Shown here in pieces: positions 1-8,652 of a stretch of 64,000 bases of DNA; position 1 is the first letter of the stretch; each line of letters starts with the position of its first letter. This stretch comes from Cupriavidus respiraculi (GTDB lineage Bacteria > Pseudomonadota > Gammaproteobacteria > Burkholderiales > Burkholderiaceae): contig NZ_CAJZAH010000003.1 of the NCBI RefSeq assembly GCF_914271545.1, positions 434,001 to 498,000 on the forward strand. Reading direction: 5' to 3'. Under the pieces are notes generated by a model. The model did no database searches, was not told the origin of the DNA, and saw only the letters and a list, made by a program, of their open reading frames with translations. Both the position numbers and the translations under genes were made by a program.

Positions 1-712
1 ACAGATGGCGCACCACCGGCGAGGCGCACAGCGCGCGGCCGATGGCGATGGAGTTGTCGGCGTCGCCGGTGACCACATTGATGACGCCGGGCGGAATGCC
101 GGCGCGATGCGCCAGCTCGGCCATCGCCAGCGCGCACAGCGGCGTCTGCTCGGCCGGCTTGATCACCATGGTGCAGCCCGCGGCCAGCGCCGGCGCGCAC
201 TTGCGGGTGATCATCGCGATCGGGAAATTCCACGGCGTGATGGAGGCGCACACGCCGATCGGCTGCTTCAGCACCACCATGCGCTTGTCGGCCCAGGTGG
301 AAGCCAGCACGTCGCCAGCCACGCGCTTGGCCTCCTCGGCGAACCATTCGATGAACGAGGCGCCATAGCCGACTTCGCCCTTCGCCTCGGCCAGCGGCTT
401 GCCCTGCTCGGCGGTCATTAGCGTGGCGAGATCCTCCGTGTTGGCGATCAGCAGGTCGAACCAGCGGCGCATCAGCGCGGCGCGCTCCTTGCCGGTCTTG
501 TCCCGCCACGCGGGCAGTGCCGCATCGGCCGCGGCGATGGCGCGTTCGGTCTCCGTGGCGCCGAGATTGGCGACGCGCACCAGTTCGTCGCCGGTGGCGG
601 GGTCGATGACGGCGAAACTGGCGCCGCCCGTGGCGCCGACCCACTCGCCGTTGATATAGGACTCGCCGCGAATCAGCGAGCGATCTTGCATCCGGTCCAG
701 CGCATTGGCCAT
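1..712 (-). CDS. gabD: NAD(P)-dependent succinate-semialdehyde dehydrogenase, 3' end cut by window edge
   Basis: Aldehyde dehydrogenase family. Oxidises succinate semialdehyde to succinate, usually the last step of 4-aminobutyrate use. The visible 237 codons hold the N-terminal part of the NAD(P)-binding domain: the early INGEWVGA segment, then ITPWNFPIAM (the conserved PWNFP cofactor loop), KPAEQTPL, and PGVINVVTGD. The catalytic Cys/Glu half lies outside the window. The start at 712 follows GGAGACC at a suitable distance; an in-frame ATG at 724 is less well placed. GabD is the best match by overall resemblance, but other succinate- or glutarate-semialdehyde dehydrogenases share these motifs, so substrate is inferred. 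Confidence 0.85.
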   Translation of the reverse strand, partial: MANALDRMQDRSLIRGESYINGEWVGATGGASFAVIDPATGDELVRVANLGATETERAIAAADAALPAWRDKTGKERAALMRRWFDLLIANTEDLATLMTAEQGKPLAEAKGEVGYGASFIEWFAEEAKRVAGDVLASTWADKRMVVLKQPIGVCASITPWNFPIAMITRKCAPALAAGCTMVIKPAEQTPLCALAMAELAHRAGIPPGVINVVTGDADNSIAIGRALCASPVVRHL

Positions 713-868
713 CCTGGTCTCCATATCGGGTTTGCGCGAGGGCATCTCCCGCTGGCGCCAGCGTGTGCGTGAAACGTGCCGGGGCGGGGTGCCGCGTTCC
801 TTGTCAGACCGCCATGATAGCGGCGCCCGCGCTTCGCCGCCGCGCCCGGGGCGCCTTTGCCTTGCTCC

Positions 869-2404
869 TCAGCCGGCGGGGCGGTCGAACAGCCGCTCCC
901 ACATCGCGTCGACCCGCTTCTTCACCGCGGCGTCCATCTCGATGGTGCGGCCCCATTCGCGGTTGGTCTCGCCGGGCCACTTGTCGGTGGCGTCGATGCC
1001 CATCTTGGAGCCCAGGCCGGACACCGGCGAGGCAAAGTCCAGGTAGTCGATGGGCGTGTTGTCGACCAGCACGGTATCGCGCGACGGATCGACCCGGGTG
1101 GTGATGGCCCAGATGACTTCCTTCCAGTCCCGCGCGTCGATGTCGTCGTCCACCACCACGATGAACTTCGTATACATGAACTGGCGCAGAAAGCTCCAGA
1201 CGCCGAACATCACCCGCTTGGCGTGGCCGGCGTACTGCTTCTTCATCCTGACCACGGCCATGCGGTAGCTGCACCCCTCGGGCGGCAGATAGAAATCGGT
1301 GATCTCGGGAAACTGCTTCTGCAGCAGCGGCACGAACACTTCATTCAGGGCCACGCCCAGCACGGCGGGCTCGTCGGGCGGCTTGCCGGTGTAGGTGGAG
1401 TGATAGATCGGGTCACGCCGCATCGTGATGCGGTCGATGGTGAAGACCGGGAACCAGTCCTGCTCGTTGTAATAGCCGGTGTGGTCGCCGAACGGGCCTT
1501 CGAGCGCATGCTGGTAGCCGCTCGGGTGAGCGGGGTCCGGCTGGATATGGCCTTCCAGCACGATCTCGGCCGAGGCCGGCACGCTGAGCGCCGACAGCGT
1601 CGGCGTCACGCAGGAGGCCAGCGCGGTGCGGCTGCCGCGCAGCAGCCCGGCGAACTGGTATTCGGACAGGGTGTCGGGCACCGGCGTGACGGCGCCCAGG
1701 ATCGTGGCCGGATCGGCGCCCAGCGCCACGGCGATGGGGAAGGGCTGGCCGGGGTTGGCGCGGGCGTGCTCGCGGAAGTCCAGCGCGCCGCCGCGGTGCG
1801 CGAGCCAGCGCATGATGACCTGGTTGCGCGAGATCACCTGCTGGCGATAGATGCCCAGGTTCTGCCGCTTCTTGTGCGGGCCCTTGGTCACGACCAGGCC
1901 CCACGTGATCAGCGGCGCGGCATCGCCCGGCCAGCACAGCTGGATGGGCAGGCGCCCGAGGTCCACGTCGTTGCCTTCCCAGACGATCTCCTGGCAGGCG
2001 GGGCCGGAGACGCGCTTCGGCGCCATGTCCCACACGGACTTCACGAGGTTGAACAGCTTGCCGGCTTCGCGCAGGCCGCGCGGCGGCTCGGGTTCCTTCA
2101 GGGCGGAAAGCACATGGCCGATGTCGCGCAGGTCGGCCAGCGACTCGGCGCCCATGCCAAGCGCCACCCTGCGTGGGGTCCCGAACAGATTGGCCAGGAC
2201 CGGCACCTTATAACTGTCACCAGACGCGGCGTCACCGGCTTGCCGGACGGGCCGCTCGAACAGGACCGCAGGACCGCCGGCACGCAGCAGGCGATCGCAG
2301 ACCTCGGTCATTTCGAGGCGCGGCGAGACCGGTTCGCCGACCCGGCGCAGTTCGCCGAGGGTTTCGAGCTGGCCGATGAAGTCGCGCAAGTCGTTGTATT
2401 TCAT
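869..2404 (-). CDS. ubiD: UbiD family decarboxylase (3-octaprenyl-4-hydroxybenzoate carboxy-lyase)
   Basis: 511 residues, the normal length for UbiD. The enzyme removes the carboxyl group from polyprenyl-4-hydroxybenzoate in ubiquinone synthesis, using prenylated FMN made by UbiX. Visible family signatures are the cofactor-binding stretch [10 protein letters not shown] followed by [13 protein letters not shown], and [14 protein letters not shown] in the second half. The start MKYNDLRDF is chosen at 2404 because it begins the family's normal N terminus; the frame stays open another 34 codons upstream with no family resemblance. It stands alone; ubiX is not in view. A catabolic aromatic decarboxylase of the same family is possible but the close resemblance to E. 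coli UbiD motifs favours ubiquinone synthesis. Confidence 0.92.
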   Translation of the reverse strand: MKYNDLRDFIGQLETLGELRRVGEPVSPRLEMTEVCDRLLRAGGPAVLFERPVRQAGDAASGDSYKVPVLANLFGTPRRVALGMGAESLADLRDIGHVLSALKEPEPPRGLREAGKLFNLVKSVWDMAPKRVSGPACQEIVWEGNDVDLGRLPIQLCWPGDAAPLITWGLVVTKGPHKKRQNLGIYRQQVISRNQVIMRWLAHRGGALDFREHARANPGQPFPIAVALGADPATILGAVTPVPDTLSEYQFAGLLRGSRTALASCVTPTLSALSVPASAEIVLEGHIQPDPAHPSGYQHALEGPFGDHTGYYNEQDWFPVFTIDRITMRRDPIYHSTYTGKPPDEPAVLGVALNEVFVPLLQKQFPEITDFYLPPEGCSYRMAVVRMKKQYAGHAKRVMFGVWSFLRQFMYTKFIVVVDDDIDARDWKEVIWAITTRVDPSRDTVLVDNTPIDYLDFASPVSGLGSKMGIDATDKWPGETNREWGRTIEMDAAVKKRVDAMWERLFDRPAG

Positions 2405-2667
2405 GGTGATTCCGGTTTGGACGTGGCGCATCTGCGGCAGCCGTCCGAGATAGGGAGATGCCTGGAAATGCTCTTTTGAGCCGCGGGCGGCAAATAAATG
2501 CCGCAAGGTGTAGCGGCAAATTGTAAGTTTTTTTGGCGGGATACCGGCACGCCGGACGAAGCGGTTCTACGCCAGCACAGGGATTGCGGCCCGTCGAGTG
2601 ATTAAAAATACACTTAGACGGGTGAGTTACATATAACCAGTTGTTTTGTTTTGTTCGGCTTTAATTC

Positions 2668-2696
2668 TTGACGATGTATAAAGTCGTTCATACAAT
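2668..2696 (+). promoter_or_regulatory. Sigma-70 promoter, near consensus
   Basis: TTGACG at 2668-2673 and TACAAT at 2691-2696 are separated by exactly 17 bases in an AT-rich patch (2600-2700) that contrasts with the GC-rich surroundings. Transcription should start near 2703 and run rightward through the structured region towards the lytic transglycosylase at 3036, giving either a separate RNA or a leader of about 330 bases. This is one of the two best promoter matches in the window, the other being that of tRNA-Lys. Confidence 0.75.
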
Positions 2697-2702
2697 CGCG
2701 TC

Positions 2703-2963
2703 TGCTCATCGGAGTGCTGCGCCGCAACAATGAATATCGAGCCCTGTCAAGGGGACGCGGCAGCAACTTCGTAACAGATCGGCGAGACGGACCACAGGGT
2801 TCACTGCATGTCGCGCCGGTTTCCTTCGGCGCACTGCCGAAGCGTATTGAGTCTGTTCGCAGCAGGGTTGTTCTCCCCAGGAACGTCCCTGCTAATCGTT
2901 AGGCGCACGGGGAGCGCCTACCAACAACAGATGCCGGTAGCCTCTGCAAGGCGAGGCGGCATC
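2703..2963 (+). ncRNA. Candidate structured RNA or long 5' leader, no family recognised
   Basis: No protein gene is supported between 2405 and 3035. The stretch after the promoter is packed with inverted repeats: TGCTGCG (2714-2720) with CGCAGCA (2858-2864), closing about 150 bases; GCTGC..GCAGC with an inner CCCT-GTCA-AGGG hairpin (2716-2765); CTTCGGC-GCACT-GCCGAAG (2824-2842), which excludes the overlapping GCGCCG/CGGCGC pair (2813-2832); AGCAGGG/CCCTGCT with an inner GTTC/GAAC and loop TCCCCAG (about 2862-2892); TAGGCGC-ACGGGGA-GCGCCTA (2900-2920); and GATGCCG..CGGCATC (about 2931-2963). The loops TCCCC and GGGGA are exactly complementary, so the two hairpins could kiss. I could not match it to 6S, tmRNA, RNase P or a known riboswitch. 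The last hairpin lacks a T run, so whether the RNA ends there or continues into the transglycosylase gene is open. Confidence 0.45.
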
Positions 2964-3035
2964 CTTACTTGACTACGTTGATTCGACTGGCCAGGCATAC
3001 GTGCCCGGCCGGAGCGGCAGCGGATGGAGGTAAGC

Positions 3036-4121
3036 ATGAGTGGTTGGAAAACCCTTCATATTCCCGGTGTCGGGCGGGCGTTGCAGGTCCGCTTCAGGCA
3101 ACCGGTTCCCGGTGTGCGACGTTCCTTCCAGGTTCGGTTTGCCCATCCGGTCGCGGGGCGCGCCTTTCGGGGCGGCCGCGCAACGTTGAAGTACGCAGTC
3201 AACGCGGCGGGCGTGTTGTCCGTGATCGCCGCGATCACGCTGGCGGCAAGCCCGCAATGGCGCACCGAACTGGCCTCCATCCTGGCCGGCGACGAAGCAC
3301 CCGCTGTGCTGCTGCAGGCCGCCACGGCTTCGGCCACGGTCCACGCCAGCAGCGCCGACGTGGCCGCTGCCCGGCTCTCGCCCGCTTCGTCGGCGCCCGT
3401 CGCCGTGCAACCGGCTTCGGGTCTGCCCACCGTGTCGGGCGTGGGCGAGTGGGGCCATGCGGCGGATGCCAAGGTTCCTTCGGTGGCCCATCTGGCCGCC
3501 CGGATTCCGGCCCAGCGCGTGGCGCTGGACGCGCGCTACACCAGCCTGCTGGGCAGTGCCCGCGAGCAGGCCGCGGTGGCCGAATACATCGCCCGCAAGT
3601 ATCGCGTGGCGGCGCAGGCGACCGGGCAACTGGTCAAGGCCGCCTACCTGACGGGCCGCGAAGTGGGCATCGATCCGCTGCTGATCCTGGGCGTGATCGC
3701 CATCGAGTCCAGCTTCAACCCGTACGCCGAGAGCGGCATGGGCGCGCAGGGCCTGATGCAGGTCATGACCAAGGTCCACCAGGACAAGTACGAGGCCGTG
3801 GGCGGCGTGTCCGCCGCGCTGAACCCGTACGCCAATATCAAGATCGGCGCCCTGGTGCTCAAGGACTGCATCGCCCGCGCCGGCTCGATCGAGGGTGGCC
3901 TGAAGTACTACGTCGGCGCCACCACGGCAACCGACGGCGGCTATGGCGCCAAGGTACTGGCCGAGCGCGGCCGGCTGCGATCGCTGCTGGGCGTGAAGAA
4001 CACGCCGGACGTGATTCCCGCGCCCGAGGTGCCTTCCTCTACCAAGACGCAGGCAGAGAACCATCCGCCGGCCGAAGGCCCGCAGATCGAAGTGGCCAGC
4101 GCCGTGCCGCAGAGCGCCTGA
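3036..4121 (+). CDS. Lytic transglycosylase domain protein
   Basis: 361 residues. Predicted to cleave peptidoglycan glycan strands with formation of 1,6-anhydro ends. A hydrophobic segment near residues 50-70 (AGVLSVIAAITLAAS) suggests a membrane anchor or late signal segment, followed by an Ala/Ser/Pro-rich linker and a C-terminal SLT (goose-lysozyme-like) domain from about residue 205 to 320. The catalytic glutamate is E224 in AIESSFNPYAESGMGAQG; the family motifs GLMQVM and NPYANIKIG follow. The start at 3036 is set by GGAGG five bases upstream; an earlier in-frame ATG (3024) overlaps that site and is rejected. It lies behind a long structured transcribed region and ends in a clear terminator, so it is probably transcribed alone. 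Confidence 0.85.
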   Translation: MSGWKTLHIPGVGRALQVRFRQPVPGVRRSFQVRFAHPVAGRAFRGGRATLKYAVNAAGVLSVIAAITLAASPQWRTELASILAGDEAPAVLLQAATASATVHASSADVAAARLSPASSAPVAVQPASGLPTVSGVGEWGHAADAKVPSVAHLAARIPAQRVALDARYTSLLGSAREQAAVAEYIARKYRVAAQATGQLVKAAYLTGREVGIDPLLILGVIAIESSFNPYAESGMGAQGLMQVMTKVHQDKYEAVGGVSAALNPYANIKIGALVLKDCIARAGSIEGGLKYYVGATTATDGGYGAKVLAERGRLRSLLGVKNTPDVIPAPEVPSSTKTQAENHPPAEGPQIEVASAVPQSA

Positions 4122-4162
4122 CGATCGGCTCGCGCCGGGCGCGGATGACGCGCCTCCGAACA

Positions 4163-4206
4163 ACACCCCGAAGAGTGGACGAACGTCCGGTCTCCGGGGT
4201 GTTTTT
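4163..4206 (+). terminator. Rho-independent terminator after the lytic transglycosylase
   Basis: ACACCCCG at 4163-4170 pairs with CGGGGTGT at 4195-4202; an inner GGAC/GTCC stem tops the hairpin and a run of T follows (4202-4206). It lies 42 bases after the stop codon of the transglycosylase gene. Confidence 0.85.
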
Positions 4207-4306
4207 CATGGTGGCCGCGCGGCAGATCCCGGTCGTCCCATCCCAGGCGTCATAACGAAGGCGGCGGCCACCAGGCCGCCGCGTTCCGTTTGGCGCGCGG
4301 CGCCCG

Positions 4307-5491
4307 TTAGCGCGAGAACAGCCGGCCGAGCCGGGTCATCGCCTCGTCGATATTGGCCATCGAGGTGGCGTAGGAAATGCGGATGTAGTCGCTGGCGGTG
4401 TAGGGCCCGAAGTCGTTGCCGGGCACGAACACCACGCCGGCGTCGTGCAGCATCGACTGCGTCAGCCGGTCCGCATTCGCGGCATCGGCATGGTTCACCC
4501 CGCGGCAGTCGGCATAGACATAGAAGGCGCCGTCCGGCTTGACGGGCACGCGAAATCCGAGCGCCTCCAGCGCGGGCACGATGGCTTCACGCCGGCGGCG
4601 GAATTCCGCCTTGCGCTCGTCGTAGATGGCGAGCGCCTCGGGCGTGAAGCACGCCAGCGCCGCATGCTGCGCGACAGCCGAGGCGCAGATGAACAGGTTC
4701 TGCGCCACCTTCTCGAAGGCCGGCACGAGCGCCTCGGGTACCACCAGCCAGCCCAGGCGCCAGCCGGTCATATTGAAGTACTTCGAGAAGCTGTTGACCG
4801 TGACGACGTTGTCGTCCAGGCTCAACGCCGACACTGGTGCGGCGTCGTACGACAGGCCCTGGTAGATCTCGTCCAGGATCGCGAAGCCGTTGCGCGCCCG
4901 TACCGCCTGCAGGATGCGCGCGAGTTCGCCGGGCAGGATCGAGGTGCCCGTGGGGTTCGACGGCGAGGCCAGCAGCACGCCGCGCGTCGCCTCGCCCCAG
5001 TTTGCCTCCACCTGGTCCGCCGTCAACTGGAAGCGGGCTTCGGGGCCGCTCGGGATCATTTTCGCGACGCCGTCGAAGGCCGCGACGAAATGGCGGTTGC
5101 ATGGATAGCTCGGGTCCGGCATCAGCACTTCCGCGCCGATCTCGACGAGTACCGCGCACGCCAGCAGCAGCGCGCCCGAGGCGCCCGCGGTGACGATGAC
5201 CCGGCGCGCCGGGATATCGAGGCCGTAGGCGGTCCGGTAATGGCCCGCGATCGCCTCGCGCAGCGCATGGATGCCCAGCGCGCCGGTGTATTGCGTCACG
5301 CCGCGCCGCATGGCGGCCTCGGCAGCGCGCACGACCGGCTCGGCCGCCGTGAAATCCGGCTCGCCGATGCCCATATGGATGATGTGGCGGCCCGCCCGTT
5401 CCAGCTCGGCGGCCTGCTTGGCCAGCTCCATCACATGGAAGGCATTGATATTGGCGAGACGGGAGGCGGTGGCGAGGCGCTGGATGTCCAT
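4307..5491 (-). CDS. Pyridoxal-phosphate aminotransferase, class I/II
   Basis: 394 residues, the usual size of fold-type I aminotransferases of the aspartate/aromatic group. Visible motifs in order: GIGEPDFTAAEPV (substrate loop), YTGALGIHALREAIA, the cofactor contacts SPSNPTGT and LDEIYQGLSYD, the Schiff-base lysine in NSFSKYFNMTGWRLGW, and the C-terminal IRISYAT with the substrate arginine. Amino donor and acceptor cannot be read from sequence. It reads towards the transglycosylase terminator and stands behind the nusB terminator, so it is likely a single-gene unit with its promoter in the 97-base gap before nusB. Confidence 0.9.
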   Translation of the reverse strand: MDIQRLATASRLANINAFHVMELAKQAAELERAGRHIIHMGIGEPDFTAAEPVVRAAEAAMRRGVTQYTGALGIHALREAIAGHYRTAYGLDIPARRVIVTAGASGALLLACAVLVEIGAEVLMPDPSYPCNRHFVAAFDGVAKMIPSGPEARFQLTADQVEANWGEATRGVLLASPSNPTGTSILPGELARILQAVRARNGFAILDEIYQGLSYDAAPVSALSLDDNVVTVNSFSKYFNMTGWRLGWLVVPEALVPAFEKVAQNLFICASAVAQHAALACFTPEALAIYDERKAEFRRRREAIVPALEALGFRVPVKPDGAFYVYADCRGVNHADAANADRLTQSMLHDAGVVFVPGNDFGPYTASDYIRISYATSMANIDEAMTRLGRLFSR

Positions 5492-5525
5492 GGCGGCGTT
5501 CTCAGGCGTGAGGGAATCGGAAGTG

Positions 5526-5548
5526 AAAACACCCGCCGGGGCGGGTGT
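5526..5548 (-). terminator. Rho-independent terminator after nusB
   Basis: On the minus strand ACACCCGCC and GGCGGGTGT (plus-strand 5529-5537 and 5540-5548) form a nine-pair stem with a very small loop, followed by TTTT. It lies about 40 bases past the nusB stop and should end the riboflavin-nusB transcript. Confidence 0.85.
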
Positions 5549-5588
5549 CGTGGCAGGCGGGGCGTCCGCGCGGGACCTGCCGGTGCGC

Positions 5589-6095
5589 TCAGCGGCGCGC
5601 GGCGACCTCGGTGGCGCGCACGCGGGCGGCGACCTTGTCGAGCACGCCGTTGACGTACTTGTAGCCTTCCACGCCGCCGAAGGTCTTGGTCAGCTCCACC
5701 GCCTCGTTGATCACGACGCGGTAGGGAATGTCGATGCAGTGCACCAGCTCATAGCTGCCGATCAGCAGCGCGGCGCGCTCGATCGGGGACAGCTCGGCGA
5801 CGGGGCGGTCCAGGTATTCCGCGAAGGCGCCGGTCAGCCGCTCTTCCTCGCGGATCGCGCCATTCAGCAGCGCGTCGAAATGTTCGCTGTCGGCCTTGCT
5901 GAAGCCCTGGGCGTCGTGCAGGTGGGCCTGGATGGCGCCGATATCGTTGCGGTTCAGCAGCCACTGGTACAGGCCCTGCAGCGCCAGCTCGCGCGAGCGG
6001 CGGCGCGCGCTCTTGGGCGGTGCCTTGGGCTCGCCCTTGGCGCCCTTGGCGGATTTGTCGCCGGTCGGGCGGCCGGTTTCGGGAGCGTCACTCAT
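5589..6095 (-). CDS. nusB: Transcription antitermination factor NusB
   Basis: 168 residues. NusB pairs with NusE (S10) and binds boxA RNA to allow processive transcription of rRNA operons. After a basic, low-complexity N-terminal tail of about 30 residues, the all-helical NusB domain begins at [17 protein letters not shown] and includes the family signatures [33 protein letters not shown] and [12 protein letters not shown]. The start codon lies inside the last codons of ribH (eight-base overlap), so the two are probably translationally coupled, the common arrangement in proteobacteria. Confidence 0.97.
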   Translation of the reverse strand: MSDAPETGRPTGDKSAKGAKGEPKAPPKSARRRSRELALQGLYQWLLNRNDIGAIQAHLHDAQGFSKADSEHFDALLNGAIREEERLTGAFAEYLDRPVAELSPIERAALLIGSYELVHCIDIPYRVVINEAVELTKTFGGVEGYKYVNGVLDKVAARVRATEVAARR

Positions 6096-6588
6096 CGTCT
6101 TCCTCGTCCTCGTCGTCCTGGCTGCGCAGCGAATCCAGCGCCACCACGAGGTTGGCCATCTCCACCGCGGCGCGGGCGCAGTCGCGGCCCTTCTCGCGGG
6201 TGCGGGCGTGCGCCTGTTCGTCGGTGTCGACGGTCAGGATGCCGTTGGCGATGGGCACGTTGAAGTCCAGGCCCACGCGCGTGATGCCGGCGCCCGATTC
6301 GTTGGCCACCAGCTCGAAGTGATAGGTCTCGCCGCGCACGACGGCGCCCAGCGCGATCAGCGCGTCGAACTGGCCGCTCTCGGCCATCTTCTGCAGCGCC
6401 AGCGGCACTTCCAGCGCGCCCGGCACGGTCACCAGCAGCGTGTCCTCGCCCTCGATGCCGAGCTTTTCGAGCTCGGCCACGCACGCTTCGCGCAGTTCCT
6501 CGCATACCGGCTCGTTGAAGCGCGCCTGCACGATGCCGATGCGCAGGCCTTCGCCGTCCATGTTGCTCGGGTAGAAACCATGATCCAT
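6088..6588 (-). CDS. ribH: 6,7-dimethyl-8-ribityllumazine synthase
   Basis: 166 residues. Condenses 5-amino-6-ribitylaminouracil with 3,4-dihydroxy-2-butanone 4-phosphate, the penultimate step of riboflavin synthesis, normally as a large oligomer. Visible motifs: QARFNEPV near residue 21, [26 protein letters not shown] (with the catalytic histidine region) and [19 protein letters not shown]. The C terminus ends in a short, very acidic tail (DDEDEEDDE) not needed for catalysis in the family. Sits 57 bases after ribBA and overlaps nusB. Confidence 0.97.
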   Translation of the reverse strand: MDHGFYPSNMDGEGLRIGIVQARFNEPVCEELREACVAELEKLGIEGEDTLLVTVPGALEVPLALQKMAESGQFDALIALGAVVRGETYHFELVANESGAGITRVGLDFNVPIANGILTVDTDEQAHARTREKGRDCARAAVEMANLVVALDSLRSQDDEDEEDDE

Positions 6589-6645
6589 TGTGTTCTCCAG
6601 GTTCGGGTTGGGCGCGCCGGTGTCGGTGCGGGCGCGCCGCGGTAT

Positions 6646-7758
6646 TCAGTCGGCCAGCTCGCCGTGCATCGGCTGGTAGCCGGTCACTTCCAGATCGTAG
6701 CCGGTCATGCTGGGGATGCGCTGCGGCGAGGCCAGCACGCGCATCTTGCCCACGCCCACATCCTTGAGGATCTGCGCGCCCATGCCATAGGTGCGCAGGT
6801 CGGGCTTCTGGCGCGGGCGGCCCTGCGGCGCGTCCAGCGCGGCGAACTGGTCCAGCAGCCGTTGCGGGCCGTCGCCGCAGTTCAGCAGCACCATCACGCC
6901 GTGTTCGGCGCCCGCGATCGCTTCCAGCGCGGCCGGCATGCTCCACGAGTGAGTGGTGCGCGAGACTTCCAGCAGGTCCAGCACCGACAGCGGCTCATGC
7001 ACCCGCACCAGTGTCTCGCGCTCCGGTTGCGGCTCGCCCTTGATCAGCGCCAGGTGGGCGTTGCCGCTCGGCTTGTCGCGGTACGCGATGCTGCGGAAGG
7101 TGCCGTACGGCGTCTGCATGGTGCGTTCGCCCACGCGTTCGACGATGCATTCGGTGCGGCTGCGATAGTGGATCAGGTCGGCGATGGTGCCGATCTTCAG
7201 GCCGTGCTGTTCGGCGAATTCGATCAGGTCGGGCAGACGCGCCATGGTGCCGTCGTCCTTCATGATCTCGCAGATCACCGAGGCCGGTTCCAGGCCGGCC
7301 AGCGCGGCCAGGTCGCAGCCGGCCTCGGTGTGTCCGGCGCGGATCAGCACGCCGCCGCGCTGGGCGGTCAGCGGAAAGATATGGCCGGGCTGCACCAGGT
7401 CGGCGGGCGTGGCGTTCTTCGCCACGGCGGCCTGGACGGTGCGGGCGCGGTCGGCCGCGGAGATGCCGGTGGTCACGCCCTCGGCGGCCTCGATGGAGAC
7501 GGTGAAATTGGTGCCGTGGGCGGTGCCGTTGCGGCTGACCATCGGATGCAGGTCCAGCTGCTTGCAGCGCTCGGCGGTCAGCGTCAGGCAAATCAGGCCG
7601 CGCCCGAACTTGGCCATGAAGTTGATCGCCTCGGGCGTCACGAAATCCGCGGCCAGTACCAGATCGCCTTCGTTTTCGCGATCCTCCTCGTCGACCAGGA
7701 TGACCATGCGTCCGGCACGGATCTCGGCAATGATGTCTTCGGTTGGGGCGATCGTCAT
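6646..7758 (-). CDS. ribBA: 3,4-dihydroxy-2-butanone 4-phosphate synthase with degenerate GTP cyclohydrolase II domain
   Basis: 370 residues from MTIAPTEDI. The N-terminal domain (about 1-205) is a complete RibB: DEEDRENEGDLVLAADFVTPEAINFM carries the metal-binding acidic residues, and RAGHTEAGCDLAALAG the second active-site region. The C-terminal domain resembles GTP cyclohydrolase II in outline (TPYGTFRSIAYRD, later LRTYGMGAQILKDVGV) but the three zinc cysteines of RibA are missing: where VHSECLTGD...RCDCG is expected the protein reads VRVHEPLSVLDLLEVSRTTH. Only RibB activity is therefore expected and a separate ribA should exist elsewhere. An in-frame upstream start at 7815 adds 19 Ala-rich residues; I prefer 7758 because it matches the family start, though its ribosome site is weak. 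Confidence 0.93.
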   Translation of the reverse strand: MTIAPTEDIIAEIRAGRMVILVDEEDRENEGDLVLAADFVTPEAINFMAKFGRGLICLTLTAERCKQLDLHPMVSRNGTAHGTNFTVSIEAAEGVTTGISAADRARTVQAAVAKNATPADLVQPGHIFPLTAQRGGVLIRAGHTEAGCDLAALAGLEPASVICEIMKDDGTMARLPDLIEFAEQHGLKIGTIADLIHYRSRTECIVERVGERTMQTPYGTFRSIAYRDKPSGNAHLALIKGEPQPERETLVRVHEPLSVLDLLEVSRTTHSWSMPAALEAIAGAEHGVMVLLNCGDGPQRLLDQFAALDAPQGRPRQKPDLRTYGMGAQILKDVGVGKMRVLASPQRIPSMTGYDLEVTGYQPMHGELAD

Positions 7759-7945
7759 GGAATGCAGGCTGGAATATCGGGCGGGGAGGGCGCCGGCGGC
7801 CGCGGCGGTGGCCATCGCGCGTGGGCGGATGGCAGGCGGGGCCGGATTTCGGGCCGTCGGGCCGTCGGGCGCTTTCGGTTCAGCCCGACATTGTACGCGA
7901 AGCGGGCGCCGTGGCCCCCGCTTCGAAAGGGTTGGCGGGGCGGCC

Positions 7946-8569
7946 TCAGCCGGCCGCCGGGGCGCTCATCATCCGCTCGACGTAACGCGCGATCAGGTCG
8001 ATCTCCAGGTTCACCCGCGCACCGGGGCGCAGGTCCTGCAGCGTGGTCACCTCGATCGTGTGCGGGATCAGGTTGATCGAGAAGGTGCAGCCGGCTTCGT
8101 CGTCGATCACCCGGTTCACGGTCAGCGAGACGCCGTTGACCACCACCGAGCCCTTGTAGGCCAGATAGCGGCCCAGGTCGCGGGAGGCGCGCACGCGCAG
8201 TTCGTGCGATTCGCCCACCGGCGCGAAGTGGATGACCTCCCCAAGGCCGTCGACGTGGCCGGACACCAGGTGCCCGCCGAGGCGGTCCGCGAGCCGCAGG
8301 GCCTTTTCCAGGTTGACGCGGCCGGGGCGGTCCAGGCCGGCGGTCTTGTCCAGCGATTCGCGCGAGACGTCCACGTCGAAATGCCGCGCGTCCCTGGCGA
8401 CCACGGTCATGCAGGCGCCCTGGATGGCGATGCTGTCCCCAAGCTGCACATCGGAGAGGTCCAGCGAGCCGGCGTCGATACGCAGGCGCACGCCGGCGTC
8501 GGTGTCCTGGCCACCCAGCGGGGAGACCGTTTCGATGCGGCCGACCGCCGCGACAATGCCTGTGAACAT
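7946..8569 (-). CDS. ribE: Riboflavin synthase, alpha chain
   Basis: 207 residues in two repeated lumazine-binding domains, as in all riboflavin synthases. Begins MFTGIVAAVGRIE; the first repeat contains DSIAIQGACMTVV and the second GSVVVNGVSLTVNRV, with SGHVDGLGEV at the domain junction. It dismutates two 6,7-dimethyl-8-ribityllumazine molecules into riboflavin and the pyrimidine precursor. It sits 83 bases after ribD and 187 bases before ribBA; the latter gap holds a TACAAT (minus strand, near 7895) but no FMN riboswitch that I can see. Confidence 0.96.
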   Translation of the reverse strand: MFTGIVAAVGRIETVSPLGGQDTDAGVRLRIDAGSLDLSDVQLGDSIAIQGACMTVVARDARHFDVDVSRESLDKTAGLDRPGRVNLEKALRLADRLGGHLVSGHVDGLGEVIHFAPVGESHELRVRASRDLGRYLAYKGSVVVNGVSLTVNRVIDDEAGCTFSINLIPHTIEVTTLQDLRPGARVNLEIDLIARYVERMMSAPAAG

Positions 8570-8652
8570 GATGGAAGGGAAATGCGTACGAAAACCCGAA
8601 TGCTAGCAGGAGCGCCGGCCCGCGACGGCGGCAGGGCTATTCGCGCGGACCG

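Noticed and set aside
2703-2890. 6S RNA, on either strand
   Set aside because: The minus strand has a GTCCCC...GATATTCAT stretch resembling part of E. coli 6S, but the following bases run into AT-rich DNA and cannot form the closing stem, and the strong promoter drives the plus strand. On the plus strand a single long 6S-like hairpin does not form. A covariance search would decide.
2714-2902. Small plus-strand frame or a two-piece tmRNA tag reading frame in the structured region
   Set aside because: No ribosome site, no ALAA-type tag ending, and no tRNA-like TpsiC/acceptor segments nearby.
7759-7945. FMN riboswitch upstream of ribBA
   Set aside because: None of the conserved RFN blocks, such as the GGGTGAAATTCCC and CCGGCGGT segments, can be found on the minus strand here or before ribE or ribD.
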